From Archegozetes longisetosus (Eukaryota > Arthropoda > Arachnida > Sarcoptiformes > Trhypochthoniidae): DNA of 64,000 nt. Positions 47,976-60,503 of the stretch are shown here, one piece after another. Below the pieces are notes generated by a model. The model was not told where the DNA came from. It did not search any database and was given only the letters and a program-made list of their open reading frames with translations. Position 1 is the stretch's first letter, and every line of letters starts with the position of its first letter. The position numbers and the translations under genes are program-made. Location of the stretch: the NCBI GenBank assembly GCA_018873245.2, contig JAEMBT020000007.1:868001-932000 (forward strand). The letters run 5' to 3'.

Positions 47976-49615
47976 CTTTGATTTTGTATTGATTTACTTA
48001 GTGGTTATTATGTTGTTTCAATTAATAATTATTTTTTTATGTAAATATTTTTATAGCCCATTCAATCATTAAGTGTGCAATCATTTGCAACATAAAAATT
48101 GATTTTACCCTTTAATATATAACTTTCATTATAATTATCGCGAGTCTTCATAGATACTAGTCTTTAATGCTCACAAGAGTTTTAAACTTATCCATGTATT
48201 TATTCTTTGAAATTATATAGAAATAAACATTTATTCAATGTATGAAAAATAGATTTAATGTTCATTTTTTGCAAATATTTGTTTATTCAAATATTATACT
48301 CCAAAAATAAACTTTGATCACCTTCATTCAAGGCCGGACTTTGTCTCCAAAAGATTGTCAAATTTGAGTATAGAAATTATTTTACTAGATATTTATCAAT
48401 GCATTTCACAGCTATCAACGATAGTCACGTTTATGAAGTACTTTTAGAGCGCACTCGAACGTGAGGACGTTGCATGTAGTTTGCGTGTTACAACACAAAT
48501 GAATCCACCCTATAAGCAACACACCAACTTGACTACTGGTTATCAGTAGAAGATTGAATTAAAAAATCAAAATTGAAATAATTAACTTTTCGCCTGATCT
48601 GAAAGTTCAGATCTCATAATAGACTGAACTTTAAAGAAACATTTAGTCTCCTCTTGAAGCAGACTAGGGTTTACAGAATTCAAATAATAAAACAATTTCT
48701 TAAAAGTATTTTTCTTGATAAAACTGAGAAAATGAAACCCTATTAACTGACGGAATAATAACTATGGAGTTAAACTAGAATAGTTAAATGGTTCTTTAAA
48801 AGAATAAGCGATAAATTTTGATTTTCTATGGGTTTATTTATTAATAGTCCCTTTTTAGAAGCCATTTAACCTCATGTGAGAGTTAGCTGCATTATTCATG
48901 ATGATGAAGATACAAAACTGCCCACAGTTTGAAATTGCCTTTCAGATATTTAATTCTTTAGTAGTTTCTAAGAGTGTTTGATTACATTCTGAAAGTAGAC
49001 ATCTAATTTCTTATTAATTATTGAAAACGAATCAATTGTTTTTCATCCAAAGCCATTCATTTAATGAAGGATAGTGTATTTTACTCTATTCGAACTTTGT
49101 CAACCTGTCTAATAAGTTCGATTTGCAAATTTATAGAAAATAGAAAAATCTGTGACATAAAGTTTAATATCATTAAATTCTTTCCAAATTAAAGACTACA
49201 CAGAATCTTCCACTGATCCTCAAAACGTTTATTGGGACTGATGAATATATTCAAATATGCTGTTACTACATTTAGAAAATATAAAACTTCAGATTATTCT
49301 TGAAGAAGAGCTATTTTTCGTTAAGAATTTGATTTTAGAAGATCATCATTTCTATAAAACTACTCATCGGCAGCACTGATTCAATTCAAGAAAATAGATT
49401 ATACATTAAAATAACCATGCGAATTTTATCATACTTTAATTTGATCAGGGTATAGCTTTCAAAATTTTTTGTTTGACTTTAATTTTTGCGTAAGTATGAA
49501 AATTGGAACAGCATATTTTTTGAATACTTAATTATTCTTCTAACAAAAAAATTTTCGGTTTGTATCCGTTACTTATCAAAATTTCTATCGAATACAATGA
49601 GAAGTTATAAATAAC
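47976..49615. other. Intergenic stretch after the FGD gene
   Basis: AT-rich, no supported ORF on either strand. A slightly GC-richer patch near 48415-48500 shows no recognisable motif. Confidence 0.5.
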
Positions 49616-50047
49616 AAGGATAATCCTGATTGTCCGCTCAGTACTAATTCCTAATTTATTCGATTGTAAAGTTTCAATAGAGCCGATTTTAATATGAGTG
49701 TAATTTCGTGCGAATGGCCTTTGACCCTGTAATTATTTATTTCATTTAATTCCCAAAGCTTTAAAGTCTAAATCAAGTATTTATTATTAAGATCAGGATT
49801 AATTCTATCTTAAATTCCTACTGAACAATAAATTTTCCAGAAAACACCACTTCAACTAAAATCAATTCTGGTAATAAATACTCAGATAAGACTTTACAGT
49901 TTCTGGAACTAGGTTAAGTAAATTAATAATTTTAAAGTCAAAAGTCATTAGTATAAAACTTTGCTCATATTGAAATTGGCTTCACTAAAACTTTACAATC
50001 AGAATTATTATAAATCAGTATTGAGCGGACAATTCGGGTGATCCCTT
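49616..50047. mobile_element. 432-bp MITE, copy 1 of family shared with 60504
   Basis: The terminal repeats contain GATTGTCCGCTCAGTACTAAT on the left and ATTGTCCGCTCAATACTGAT as the reverse complement of the right, each followed by TTGTAAAGTTT-like blocks. The interior lacks coding content. Blocks such as ATTTATTCGATTGTAAAGTT recur in order at 60504-61002. Confidence 0.7.
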
Positions 50048-50897
50048 TTAGGCTTGCACATATGTTAAAATCAACAAGATATAACGAGACATCAATCTGT
50101 GATCAGACTACTATGAAAAGATGGGAATTTTACCTTGTCGTAAATGCTTCCGAAATGAGTAAGAGGTAAATCAAATTTCCTTCATTTGAATAAACACAAA
50201 AATAGTATGTTTGAAATAGATGGTATAGTCAGAAAATAAGATAAGATTACTTCAGTAAAATTATATTTATATCCTTTTGAAAACGAATGATAATGTGAAC
50301 TGACCTTTTTCTCTACATATCATACCCTACAGACAGACAAAGTTCAATAAGCTTATAAAAAATTAGTTGAGTGCAAAGTCTACTCAATTGGCAAGCTTGC
50401 GAAAACATGTTAATATCAGTTGAAGCAATACTTAAAAGAGCCTGATTGACACAACGTATGTTAATATTATTTTAAAAATAAGTTTCCTGTATGTCATACA
50501 ATAGTTTTCTGTGATACTTTGTTAAAGACTAATTGAAAGAAACTTGCAATTTTGTTTATAGAATCTTATCTAAGTTTGAAGATTCTTTAATACATTACAG
50601 AATTATTTTTTATATTTTTATTAGACCAAATAACTTAATTTAGACATATACAGGTATAGTTACTTTGATAATTACTCTCTAATCTCTTGCAGCTTTATGG
50701 GTAATGGATGTCCAATTTTTAGAATACGTTCAACATTTATTTTAAGTCTCGCAAAAATTGTGAAATCTTTTGAAAAAAGCAATTATATCTGCTTAAAAAT
50801 AAGCCCCTTTCATTAGTCAAATAGGGAGAATTTGGTTAATTTACTAATTTGAAGTGTTTCTGATGAAATTTTGTTATTCATACAGTAATACTATTTA

Positions 50898-52831
50898 ATG
50901 GATGAAACGATAACTAATCGAACGTGGCTCGCTCTTCATTTTATGCCATTCATAGGGCCCGCTCGTTATGCGACCGAAGCCATTTCTGCGTACTTGGCCG
51001 GGAATGCAGAGAAAGCCAGGGATAAAGGAATCACTTCAACAATTAATGGTTTAATAGACTTGATTGTAATGTCGTTATTTTTGATTTCTGCGACACATAT
51101 AGCGGTCGAATGTGAAAAAAGTGATAGTTTGAAACTTATTAAGCCAATTTTGACGACCGGTGCTATTATTGCTGTCGGTTCTATATTAATTGGATCGAAA
51201 ATAGTTGCCGAACAATTGTCCAATGCCGTGATCGAAAAGGTATTTATTAATATTTTATTTTTCAATAGTCTTCATTTCTTAATGTTTTCTGTTTTTAATT
51301 ATTAATTCTGTGTCCAGAGCTTCAAAACTGAAAATTTTGAAATACACGATTAGGCAGACGTTTGTGAGCAGTCTATAAATTTAAATAAATCTACTTTCAG
51401 AATTAACACGCGCGTCATATCTATATATTTATGAAATTGACGTGTTGTGTGAAAAAGTAAACGAACCCATTTTTAATTATGATCAATAATGCCGAAGGAA
51501 AACAGTCCCGAACCTGACAACCGTATACGGAGACTTTACAAACATTTAGGAAGTTATAAGGAAGTAATAACTCAATTAGGAACGGGTACCAGCCTCATAA
51601 GAAAAGAGGAAGTATCTGCGAGAAGTCCTGATTGCAGTCCATTAGACTATTTCTGAATCGGATATTTAAAACAAAATTTATTTCATAAGAAACCCAAAAC
51701 TGGAAATGGTTTCAAGCACTTGGTGGAAAGTATATCGAGATGTTTGGTCAACAACAACATTCTAAATGGCTAAGCTAGTGTTCAAATCTTGAAAAAGCGA
51801 TACCGAGCTAACGCTAAAGCTAATGGCTCTCGCATAAACAAACTAAAAACATTGACAGACGCTAAATTAGTTTTAATTTACATAATTAAACTATTCACAA
51901 ACATCTGCCTAATACTGTATTAAATTGATGATAGTATAAATAATTTCTCATTCCAAATAATCCTCCTCAAAATGTTTTATTGACTAAATCGATCAAGATC
52001 ATCGTAAGAATCTTTGAACTTGATTAATAACAATGGTTTATTTTAATTAAAGCACGTACCTCCTAAAGAATTTTAAGATATAAAAGATACCGTGCCAACA
52101 AAATGGAAATCGACTAATATCATTTTAGAAACTATGCCCTTTGAACTACTTCTAAAAGTGATGACATTCCAGTACTAATCAATAAATTAGTATTGCATAA
52201 CAAATAATGATAGTTACAAAGTTTACTCTTGATAAATTGTAATATTAATTCATATTAGTTTTTAAAATAAGAACCATTACTTTGCAATATTTATAAAAAC
52301 AATTAATCTATTTAATCTTTTTATGTAAAACACTATTAGGTTCTTACAGTTCACACGGCAAGCTCAGCAGTCGTCAATTCAGTTACAATAACAGCAACAG
52401 GCATTGAAGCAGTAGTCGAAACCATAAACGACGCCACAACTGTCACTACTAATAAAGTTAAATATAGTTACCATTGGACGTCCAAACTAATAACTAACAT
52501 AATAAATATTCCCCGGGAAGTGATTTCATTTATTCATAAAACCTATAACTTGACTACTGATAAGGTTAAGGCAGAGATTGATTATATCATAAAAACTATT
52601 ATTTGCATAACTGCGGATTTATTGTTTTTAGTTTTAGTACTAATTGCTATTGTATTGCAACTTTTAGTGAAATTATTAGAGCACTTGTTTGTCACAATTG
52701 TCGCTAAATTGGATGCAAATAGTTTTGGAAAATTACTGTTAAGACTGCCTAAATATTTGAGTGATATTTTCGAGAAAATTCAGAAATTTGTGTTTTCAAT
52801 AATTAAAAAACCAAAATCTATTAGAAATTAG
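50898..52831 (+). CDS. Unrecognised multi-pass membrane protein, gene model incomplete
   Basis: Exon A runs from ATG 50898 to 51239 (114 codons, phase 0, donor GTATTT). An AG acceptor at 50884-50885 is followed at once by an in-frame stop, so this ATG is the likely start after a 5' UTR intron. It has a polar N-terminus with W-L-A-L-H-F-M-P-F-I-G-P-A-R-Y and two hydrophobic segments (about residues 50-70 and 80-103). Exon B runs 52350-52831 after TTCTTACAG. It is open only with phase-1 entry, is rich in Val/Thr/Ile, and carries a long hydrophobic stretch (ITADLLFLVLVLIAIVLQLL) and a basic C-terminus. Because A leaves in phase 0 and B needs phase 1, an exon between them is missing from my model, or they are not one gene. 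A MITE lies in between. Family not recognised. Confidence 0.5.
51353..51909. mobile_element. 557-bp Tc1/mariner-like deletion derivative
   Basis: Terminal repeats start GGCAGACGTTTGTGAGCAGT on the left; the right end reversed reads GGCAGATGTTTGTGAATAGT. TA target duplications sit at 51351-51352 and 51910-51911. Inside on the plus strand are both ends of a transposase gene: a start M-P-K-E-N-S-P-E-P-D-N-R-I-R-R-L-Y-K, then directly S-P-D-C-S-P-L-D-Y-F, the last catalytic block (D in place of E), and a helical C-terminus. The middle of the gene is deleted. Confidence 0.8.
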
Positions 52832-52921
52832 AATGTAAACTAATTAGCATTGTTTAAAGTATAATTTTTCACATTTAAGTAGTTACTCATGTTCAATAGT
52901 TTGAAACATTTTTATAAGCTC

Positions 52922-52927
52922 AATAAA
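52922..52927 (+). promoter_or_regulatory. Polyadenylation signal of the membrane-protein gene
   Basis: AATAAA 91 bases after the stop of exon B, in AT-rich sequence. Confidence 0.45.
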
Positions 52928-55180
52928 AGCCTTCAGTAAACATAAGAGATTTTTATGCTTTGACATGATCGTCAAGAAATTTTTTAGACAAATCGAGATT
53001 AAATTTTATGAATTTAGAATGCGTAGATTTTTTATGCACGTCAAACTGTAATTAATTCTTCCGTCTCTATTCTAACATGGTTTGAAAATTTTCGGTTACA
53101 CTTCGTAATTCCGATAAGTAGTTTCGAAAATCATATTTTGAAACCCTAATAATATGATAAAACCCATTTATTTTTATAGGGATATTGCTTTCACATCTTT
53201 ATTAGGAAGCCAATGGATTGGTAATAAAAATAGTAACATTGATGTAATTGTATCCATTAGAATGATTGGCGTATTCATTATCAACTAAGCTCAGCCTTGC
53301 TTTACATCCTTTGGTTTTGTACTTATAATAATCTTATTTTGTAGTTGTAAACTTTATAAAACATCAAATCATTGTGAACTGCAGATATAGAACTGCAATC
53401 ATTTTTAATTAAATAAACTCGATTATTTACAATTTATTCTAGAAAACTTTAAAAAATAGAAAATCTTTTGCGGAAGAATGTCTATTAATGAATGAGAAAC
53501 TTAAAGCTTTTATTATCTTTAAGACTCTCAGTCTGCTAATCTTTTAATCTATTGGAGTTTCTCTGCAATTTGATAATAGTTAAAACAAGCTTATTCCACA
53601 AATTTAGCTTATTTACTAAATTAATGCTCAATTTTAATCTATTTGAAAATACTTCGTTTCAAAATTTGGTTTAAGTTTAGAAAATTGGATCCTTTTCTGG
53701 TATAAAGTTTAGAAACTGGGTTCTTGAAACTTTACTTTTCGAAACTTTATGTTTTGAAACATCAAAGTGGTCCCAAATTTTCTACTTGAATGATGGCCCG
53801 ACTGAGTGCTCGAGTAGTCCTGGGAATACGAATTAAATTTTATAACTATATTATCCCCTATTAATATCTAACAGTCTGTGTTGATTTACAAAAACAAAAA
53901 TACAGTATTTGAAGTTTTCTTATAATGTAAAAGTTTATAGAGCGATAATTGCATACCAGTATAATCAACATAATATCGGCTCAAAAATTTATGTATATTT
54001 TTACTTAAAATATATTCTTCACTGTATATCATTTTATTTAGTCGACTGTATAGATTGTCATTAAATTATGAACAAAGGTTCATTAATGTTCAAATAAGAT
54101 TACAAACCTTACGAATAACGTTATAATTTTGATGAGTACAACTCTCTGAATAAGAATCAAAGCTATACATCAAAATACTTTGCTTTTTGAACCAATAGTA
54201 TTTGTACTTTGATAGTCAGTAGATCAAATATAATCATAGACATAGTTACCATAAATTTTCGTTCATTACAGCTATCAAGTTGATTATAATTTAAACTAAA
54301 AAGTTGAAAGAAATCAATTTAATTTCTAATACTCATAACAAACGTTTCCTTTTATTAATGTAAGCGGCATCGTATATCGAGTCTCAGTTTATGAGATTTT
54401 GAAAAAAATATCGATAAAAAATCAGGAAATTTGAAGTGTATTTTGAGTATTTTGAGATTTGAGTTCATTTGAAAAGGCCAGAAAAGCTTCAAATGGGACA
54501 GTACATAATAGTTAATGATTTAAAAGCGGTTTTGAAATTTGATCATGGATTTTATAAAAATTATACAAATAAAGTAATAAATAATACTACAGTTATCTAG
54601 CGCTGGTGATTCCAAAAGGTTATTCATGGCAAGAAAATAAGTCAAAAGCTTTATTTATTTGATGAAATAAAAGCTCTGTTTTATGGATGAATAGGAATTA
54701 TATTATCAGTAAATGATATGATTTAACGACGACATATCTAAAAATTGCACCAAATACTATAGTAGTTGCGAGTGTGAGTAATATAAGTGCCACATATCTT
54801 AAATTTGTTGGAAATGATTTTTGGACTCATAATGTTTTCATTAGTAACCGAAACAATGAGTCTGCAACTGCAACCCCAAACCATACGCACTAATTATAAA
54901 CAGTACTCAATATCAATAGTTATGAATTCAATCTATCCAACAGACCATTCAATTGGAAGTCAGAAAATAGTTTAGAGGAAAGTGTTTACTTTTGTAATTC
55001 AAAACTTCCGATTATCTCAAGGCCCAACAAAGAGAGTCATTATCTATAGATAAAACCAATCTAAACCACCACCAGTTCTGTTCAAAACTTTCATACACTC
55101 AAATGTAATTCAAGAATAGAAAGTGCTTCAAAAAGTCTGCCGTTATAGGACTGCAATTGAACTGAAGTTTAGTTTTAATT
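52928..55180. other. Intergenic stretch, one doubtful short ORF
   Basis: Mostly AT-rich non-coding DNA. From an ATG at 54813 to 54975 a 53-codon frame starts with a hydrophobic, signal-like stretch (MIFGLIMFSLVTETMSLQLQ). It has no homologue I know and no splice context, so it is not called as a gene. Confidence 0.4.
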
Positions 55181-55911
55181 ATGCTAATAATTATTTTGTT
55201 ATGTATTTCATTATCAACTGTTAATTGTATGAAAGATGGATATTTTGCACGCAAACTGGACGAATATCACAGTACTATCAAATGTGTGGCAAATATTGCT
55301 GAAGAACTCATGCCAGGTAATTATAATTGATAACATATTTTTGAAGTACTCTCTAAAATAACTTTAACATAGTTTTGTTACTTATAATAACATGAAAGTA
55401 AGTAAAATCCATATCTATGTTAGTGATAAGTATATAGAGTATTGAACAGTAATAGAATCTTTCATACAATGTAAATATTGTGATCAATGATAAATTGATC
55501 ACTTTGGGACAAAATGAAAATCAACATTTTTTATGCATAGAGTTCAACACATTCTTAACGTGTTGTGGAACATGGTTTATGAAAGACTGGTTCAGTTCTA
55601 TTGTGTTGGATAAGTGTTATGAAAAAAATTACCATCAAATCAATAATTTAAGTGAACCTTTTGTGGCCCACATGAACAAATTATGTCCTGATTATCCAGC
55701 AGGATCTAAAACTTGCAAACTTCTTCCAATAGTTCCAATAATTATTGTTGTGCTATTTGTACTAATAATAGTTTTCATCATAAGCTGTGGCATCTACTCA
55801 TGTGTTAAACTCAGAAAACTCAACAAAAAATATAGATATCAACAAAATATTAAGGATTATTACTCTAAAAATGATGAGGTTTCTAGTGAAACGAAGAAAA
55901 TTGAACTTTAA
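55181..55911 (+). CDS. Small single-pass membrane protein with cysteine-containing ectodomain
   Basis: Exons 55181-55316 and 55541-55911 join in phase 1 (Gly codon split in the genome, Glu after splicing) and give 168 residues. Residues 1-16 are a signal peptide ending at the N-C of V-N-C. The ectodomain has an ordered set of Cys: I-K-C-V, T-C-C-G-T-W, D-K-C-Y, K-L-C-P and T-C-K-L. A strong membrane helix (VPIIIVVLFVLIIVFIISCG) follows, then Y-S-C-V-K-L and a basic, tyrosine-rich cytosolic tail of about 45 residues. Type I topology is predicted. The C...CC...C...C...C spacing suggests three disulphides with one Cys near the membrane. I do not recognise the family; receptor or adaptor roles would be guesses. 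Confidence 0.7.
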
Positions 55912-56115
55912 TCAGGTTCAACCAGTGGGTAGTTATGATTTTGCTTCTAATAATCTAAGTAAATATCCAGAGATTTGGCCTTTCAAACAAAACTGAATTT
56001 AAAATTGAAATTTTTGTCTAAACTCACCTCATATAATTAGAAATAAGTTAACTTTAAATATTTGATAGATACTTATTTATGCATCAAATGTATTTCTACC
56101 GATCTTTTGTAAAGG

Positions 56116-56121
56116 AATAAA
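56116..56121 (+). promoter_or_regulatory. Polyadenylation signal of the small membrane-protein gene
   Basis: AATAAA about 205 bases after the stop codon at 55911. Confidence 0.5.
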
Positions 56122-56689
56122 AGTTATACTTCAAGTGAAATGCCATAATTAGATAATGAGTCGGACCAACAATTTTTGACTTCAGTAGTCATAAACCAAA
56201 GTAAATTTTATGAATACATTTATTTGACTCAACTTTCACTAAACGCTGTGGTTCAAATACGTTTTTATTAAATTTCTTTAATAGTGTATAATCTGATTGG
56301 ACATTTTGCTGAAATTTCAGGCATAAGCCTTCGGACAACAATTTTTTAAAGAGTCCAATTCTAAAATGCTATCGATCACAAAATGTAAAAGGCTTGCTCA
56401 TTTTATAATTCACGAATAACATACTCGGAACAAAAATAAGTACAAAGTAAGCCTACATGTAATACGTATATAAGTTGTTTTCTAAAAAATAATCTAAGTA
56501 CATAAACTAATCGCGTAGCTATTGGCATTTTTAGGATCCGATATCCAATGTATAAGTTAGCATATTTAGTAAATATGCAAACGTTAAATCAAGATAGTAA
56601 AATATTTGTTGTAAATTTATATAGAAAAAATATAGATAAGAGAAACAATATACTGTCAATTTTTTAAAAAGACAGAAAGTGGGCACAAC

Positions 56690-57130
56690 TGTGTATCATG
56701 CAATAACTCGAGTAAAAATAAGGAACAACTCGAAACAAAATCTGGCAATGGCCGAAGCCTAACAAATCAAGGAGAGAAGTATGTAGTCAAAAAGTTCAAA
56801 GGAAGAACTGCTCCAACAATTAATCAAAATCAAAAGCTAAAGCAAACGATGTGTTTAAATAAGTTAAGAATGAGTATACTTAAGCTACCATTAACAACAC
56901 TATTGAAGATAACAAAGACATTTGACAATTGATGGCTCAAATGATTGTGGTAGTCATTTATACTTTGCACATTCATCTCTTAAAGCCTGATTTGTTGAAA
57001 AATTGATCATAAAGTTAAAGCGAAATGAAGAAATTGCCAGAAAGCTATTTGCAAACCTTGTTATCGCGTACTAAAACTCAATGATTGCTTGGGACAACGG
57101 CCATTACCAACAATCAACTAAACTAAAATT
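56690..57130 (+). pseudogene. Tc1-like transposase relic (weak)
   Basis: Broken plus-strand frames give T-K-S-G-N-G-R-S-L-T-N then V-V-K-K-F-K-G-R-T-A, reminiscent of the linker between the two N-terminal helix-turn-helix motifs of Tc1 transposases. Later K-L-P-E-S-Y-L-Q-T-L-L-S-R appears, reminiscent of their C-terminus. The catalytic core is absent and the inverted repeats are not identified. Confidence 0.35.
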
Positions 57131-57269
57131 ATTTACCTCTTGTTACGCTAATCCTATGTAAAATATCTTTTGTTCTAACTGACTAATTAAAAAGTTATAA
57201 ACTGAATTTTGTGCATATTTTTCTAAGAGCATAAGATTTTAGTTTCAAAAACAAATATTACAGTACGTA

Positions 57270-57437
57270 CAGTGTCTACCATCCGAGGACCGTGTGACTC
57301 AATTTTTGCCCATTAAGGAGTACTATTTATTAATACACAAAGCCAGTCATATAAGACTATATATTTCATCATTTTCATTGTTTGGCCCTTTAACAGGATA
57401 AAGTTTGGGGTTACACATCCTTAAATGATAGACACTG
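57270..57437. mobile_element. 168-bp Tc1-like MITE
   Basis: Short terminal repeats CAGTGTCTA...TAGACACTG are flanked by TA at 57268-57269 and 57438-57439. No coding content. Confidence 0.65.
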
Positions 57438-57670
57438 TAATAATGTAAGCTTGAGTTTTCATTTGAACTAAACGCAACAATAGTTCAGTATAAGAAGACT
57501 GTTGAGTGTGTCACATGTCAGGCATTTTGAAAAATGAGATAAATGTGGTTCAGTAATGAATGACTGTATTACGTCTTAGTTTCCAAAACATTTGCAACAG
57601 TTTTACTCCCAGTATATTCAAATAAACTTAAAATTATCTTTTAATTTTAAAATTAATGTAATTTGTATCA

Positions 57671-57750
57671 AAAAAGTTTACTGAATTTCACAGAATTGTA
57701 CTGAATCGTACAGAATTCGACACAATTTTGTGGAGTTCAGTAAACTTTTT
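57671..57750. repeat. Foldback with 15-bp perfect stem
   Basis: AAAAAGTTTACTGAA at 57671 pairs perfectly with 57736-57750. The loop holds variants of a CAGAATTGTA/CTGAATCGTA/CAGAATTCGA 10-mer. It could be a tiny MITE or a cruciform-forming repeat. Confidence 0.6.
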
Positions 57751-58559
57751 CAATTTAAACTACTTTGATTTTAAGATTAAAAGAAAACTTAAGATTATTT
57801 GAAAGTTTAATTGAAGACTCAGAGTATAAAGTTGTTGCAAACAATGCTTTTGAAGTAAAGACGTTGAACCAGGGCTCTCAGTTTTCGCTTGTTTCTTGCA
57901 CTTTTCGTACTATCGAACAACTTTTTTGTTTGATAGTTGTACGAACAAAATTTATACAAAATCTGTGCAAAATATTTTGTCAAAATAAGTTTGCACAATT
58001 TTCTTGTTAATCAATTACATTTTTAAAACTTTTAAGTCTAAACATGTGTCAATATACGAATTGTCATATATGATCAAATTCGCAATTATTTTAAAATAAT
58101 TTCTACAAAGATAGACTACATAGACTACTAGAAATCTTTCGGACTTTTTGAAATAAAATTTTATCGTAGATTTCTAAGCGAATAAAACTTTTATATAGTG
58201 TAATGATCTTCGTATATAATTTGCGTTCAATATTATATCACAAAAAACAATAGAAATGCGGTTTATATTAAGAGATCGCGTAAAAATTATGTATCAATCA
58301 AAAGTTTAAAAACTGTATTCAACTTTTGAAAAAAGTTTGAATACTAGTGTATATCATATCATTATATCAATGTATCGTATTATTCAATATATCGATAGAG
58401 CCCTATCGAAATGCGCAAAATAATAAATTTGCGCTCAAATGAGAGCCCTGCGTTGAACCCTGAATGACAAATGAAAAATATTTTTACATTCAATGTTGAA
58501 TTTTATGAGCATAAACCAAAAGTAATGGCTGCACAAATTTTTCACTTGTAGCACTAATA

Positions 58560-59151
58560 CAGTCAAACCTCTATAACCTGACACGATATTTTGCTATCAC
58601 CATTAGTCGATTTATGGAGGTTGTCGGTTCGTAGAAAAACCTCTTTAATTCGACATGTCGGAATAAAGAGGTATAATTTTGAGTGCGTTGATAATAAAAT
58701 CTAATTATTATTATTTAGAAACTTAAAAATAACTAAAAGACCTCTTAATTAAAAAATTCATTCAAAGTGACTTGTCAGGCTTTACATTTTTTCTTAACAA
58801 CAGTGGCTTCCAACTTGCTTTTTATACTCTCAACGTTTTGAATCAGCTCAGGATGCTTTGGTTGAGGAAATATGGATAATTTATTTACCATCAAAAATTA
58901 TTTATTTAAACCAAAGAAACACATCTCGAGTGTATTAAATAGGTACCTCAGTGTCGAATTGTAGAGGTTCTAATGAATATGAGATAACTATTGAAGGAAA
59001 AAACTATTGTCGGATTACGGAGTATGGAGGTGTCGAATTGAAGAGGTTTTTATAATACAAACTTCAACGTAAAAATTGTTTGGAAATAAGATAAAGTCGA
59101 ATTTGAGAGGTTGTCGTGTTATAGAGGTGTCGGTATAAGGAGGGTTGACTG
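58560..59151. mobile_element. 592-bp pogo/Tigger-like element remnant
   Basis: Terminal repeats CAGTCAAACCTCTATAACCT on the left and CAGTCAACCCTCCTTATACC as the reverse complement of the right. TA sits on both sides (58558-58559 and 59152-59153). Subterminal repeats of CGACA and AGAGGTT/AACCTCT are typical of pogo/Tigger elements. A minus-strand fragment around 58770-58880 reads H-P-E-L-I-Q-N-V-E-S-I-K-S-K-L-E-A, possibly the transposase C-terminus. Confidence 0.8.
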
Positions 59152-60503
59152 TATATCCAATAATTGATTGACAAATTATAACAATGATAAAAGCTAGAAC
59201 TCCTTAAAAAGCATTTGAATAATTTCTTGAACAAAGTTTTGGCAAGTTTTTGGTATTCTATTTGATTGTGTTCAATTTTTAATATTCAGATCATTGAAAG
59301 TCTTTCCAATTTAGAAATGATGATCAAATTTCTATTGGAGTTGAATTTGTTTAAGTAAAGTTGAGGCACAATTTTTCACAATTTTGAAACTGATTATAAT
59401 CACCAGAGGTGGAATCAAATCGAATAAATTATTGATTGCATGCAATAGTTGAAGAGTTAGTACCAGCAAAACTAAATCATTACTGATAGAAATAGAAGTT
59501 CATTCTTGATTGGATTGTACTATGAAGACAGATAAACTTAATTTATTCTTTTTACCCGATAACGATCATATCTCGACATATAAAACTATGAAACGTTTAG
59601 TATATCCGGAAAGTTCATGGATAAGGGCAAACGCTTTGCATTATTGGCAGCGCGTGATTAACTTATAGTTAAACTTAGAGACAAACTAATTCAACCTTTA
59701 AAACAATTTTGAAATAATCAGAGTTACTACATCTCTAAATTTAATTATAAGCAGAGGATTTACTGCTAATAATGCAAGACATTTGCCCTTATGTATGAAC
59801 TTTCCATAAATATTTTACAATATACAGATCGTCCAAAATAAAACTAAACTCAGATAAAGCAGTTAAAGGCTTTTACAATTTGATATTTTAATCGCAAGTA
59901 ATATCAATTACTCATATACTGAAAACTTGATCTATCAAAATCAACTTTTATTGATCTAATGTAGTTTACAAAAATAGTGTTTAGAATTGTTCTCTACGAC
60001 ATATGCTTATTAATGCTATTAATGTCAATTATAGTCGCATTTGTTGATCCTTTTTTACCAAATTTATCAGCAAGTTCTTCTCTAGTTCGATCACAAGACT
60101 TATTTGACAAATAAGTTTTATAAATAAAAACTCTGCTTTATTGAGAAGATCATTTTAGATACTACTTTTGTTTTTATCTCAAACATTATGATTAAAAAGT
60201 TGACTTTTGTTTGACTCATTTCAAACTTGATTCATAGCTGCATCTAATCGATGCGTAATATTAAAGATAAATTGTACTCAAAATTTGAGTTTAGTTGTAT
60301 TTTGGACAATCTATATATTTCGTAGCAATATCCTCTATACAATATGAAATCTTTTTCATTGAAGGATTGCTGTGCTCACTAGTAAAGGATATATTTTATT
60401 GATGTTTGTTAAAACGATATTCTACTATAATTCTTTCATTTTAAGAGTAATATTAATATCTTAAGTCTCGAATAAACTCATCCGTTACATAATCACAGCT
60501 TAG
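59152..60503. other. Spacer between two transposon remnants
   Basis: AT-rich, no supported ORF or repeat beyond short runs. Confidence 0.5.
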
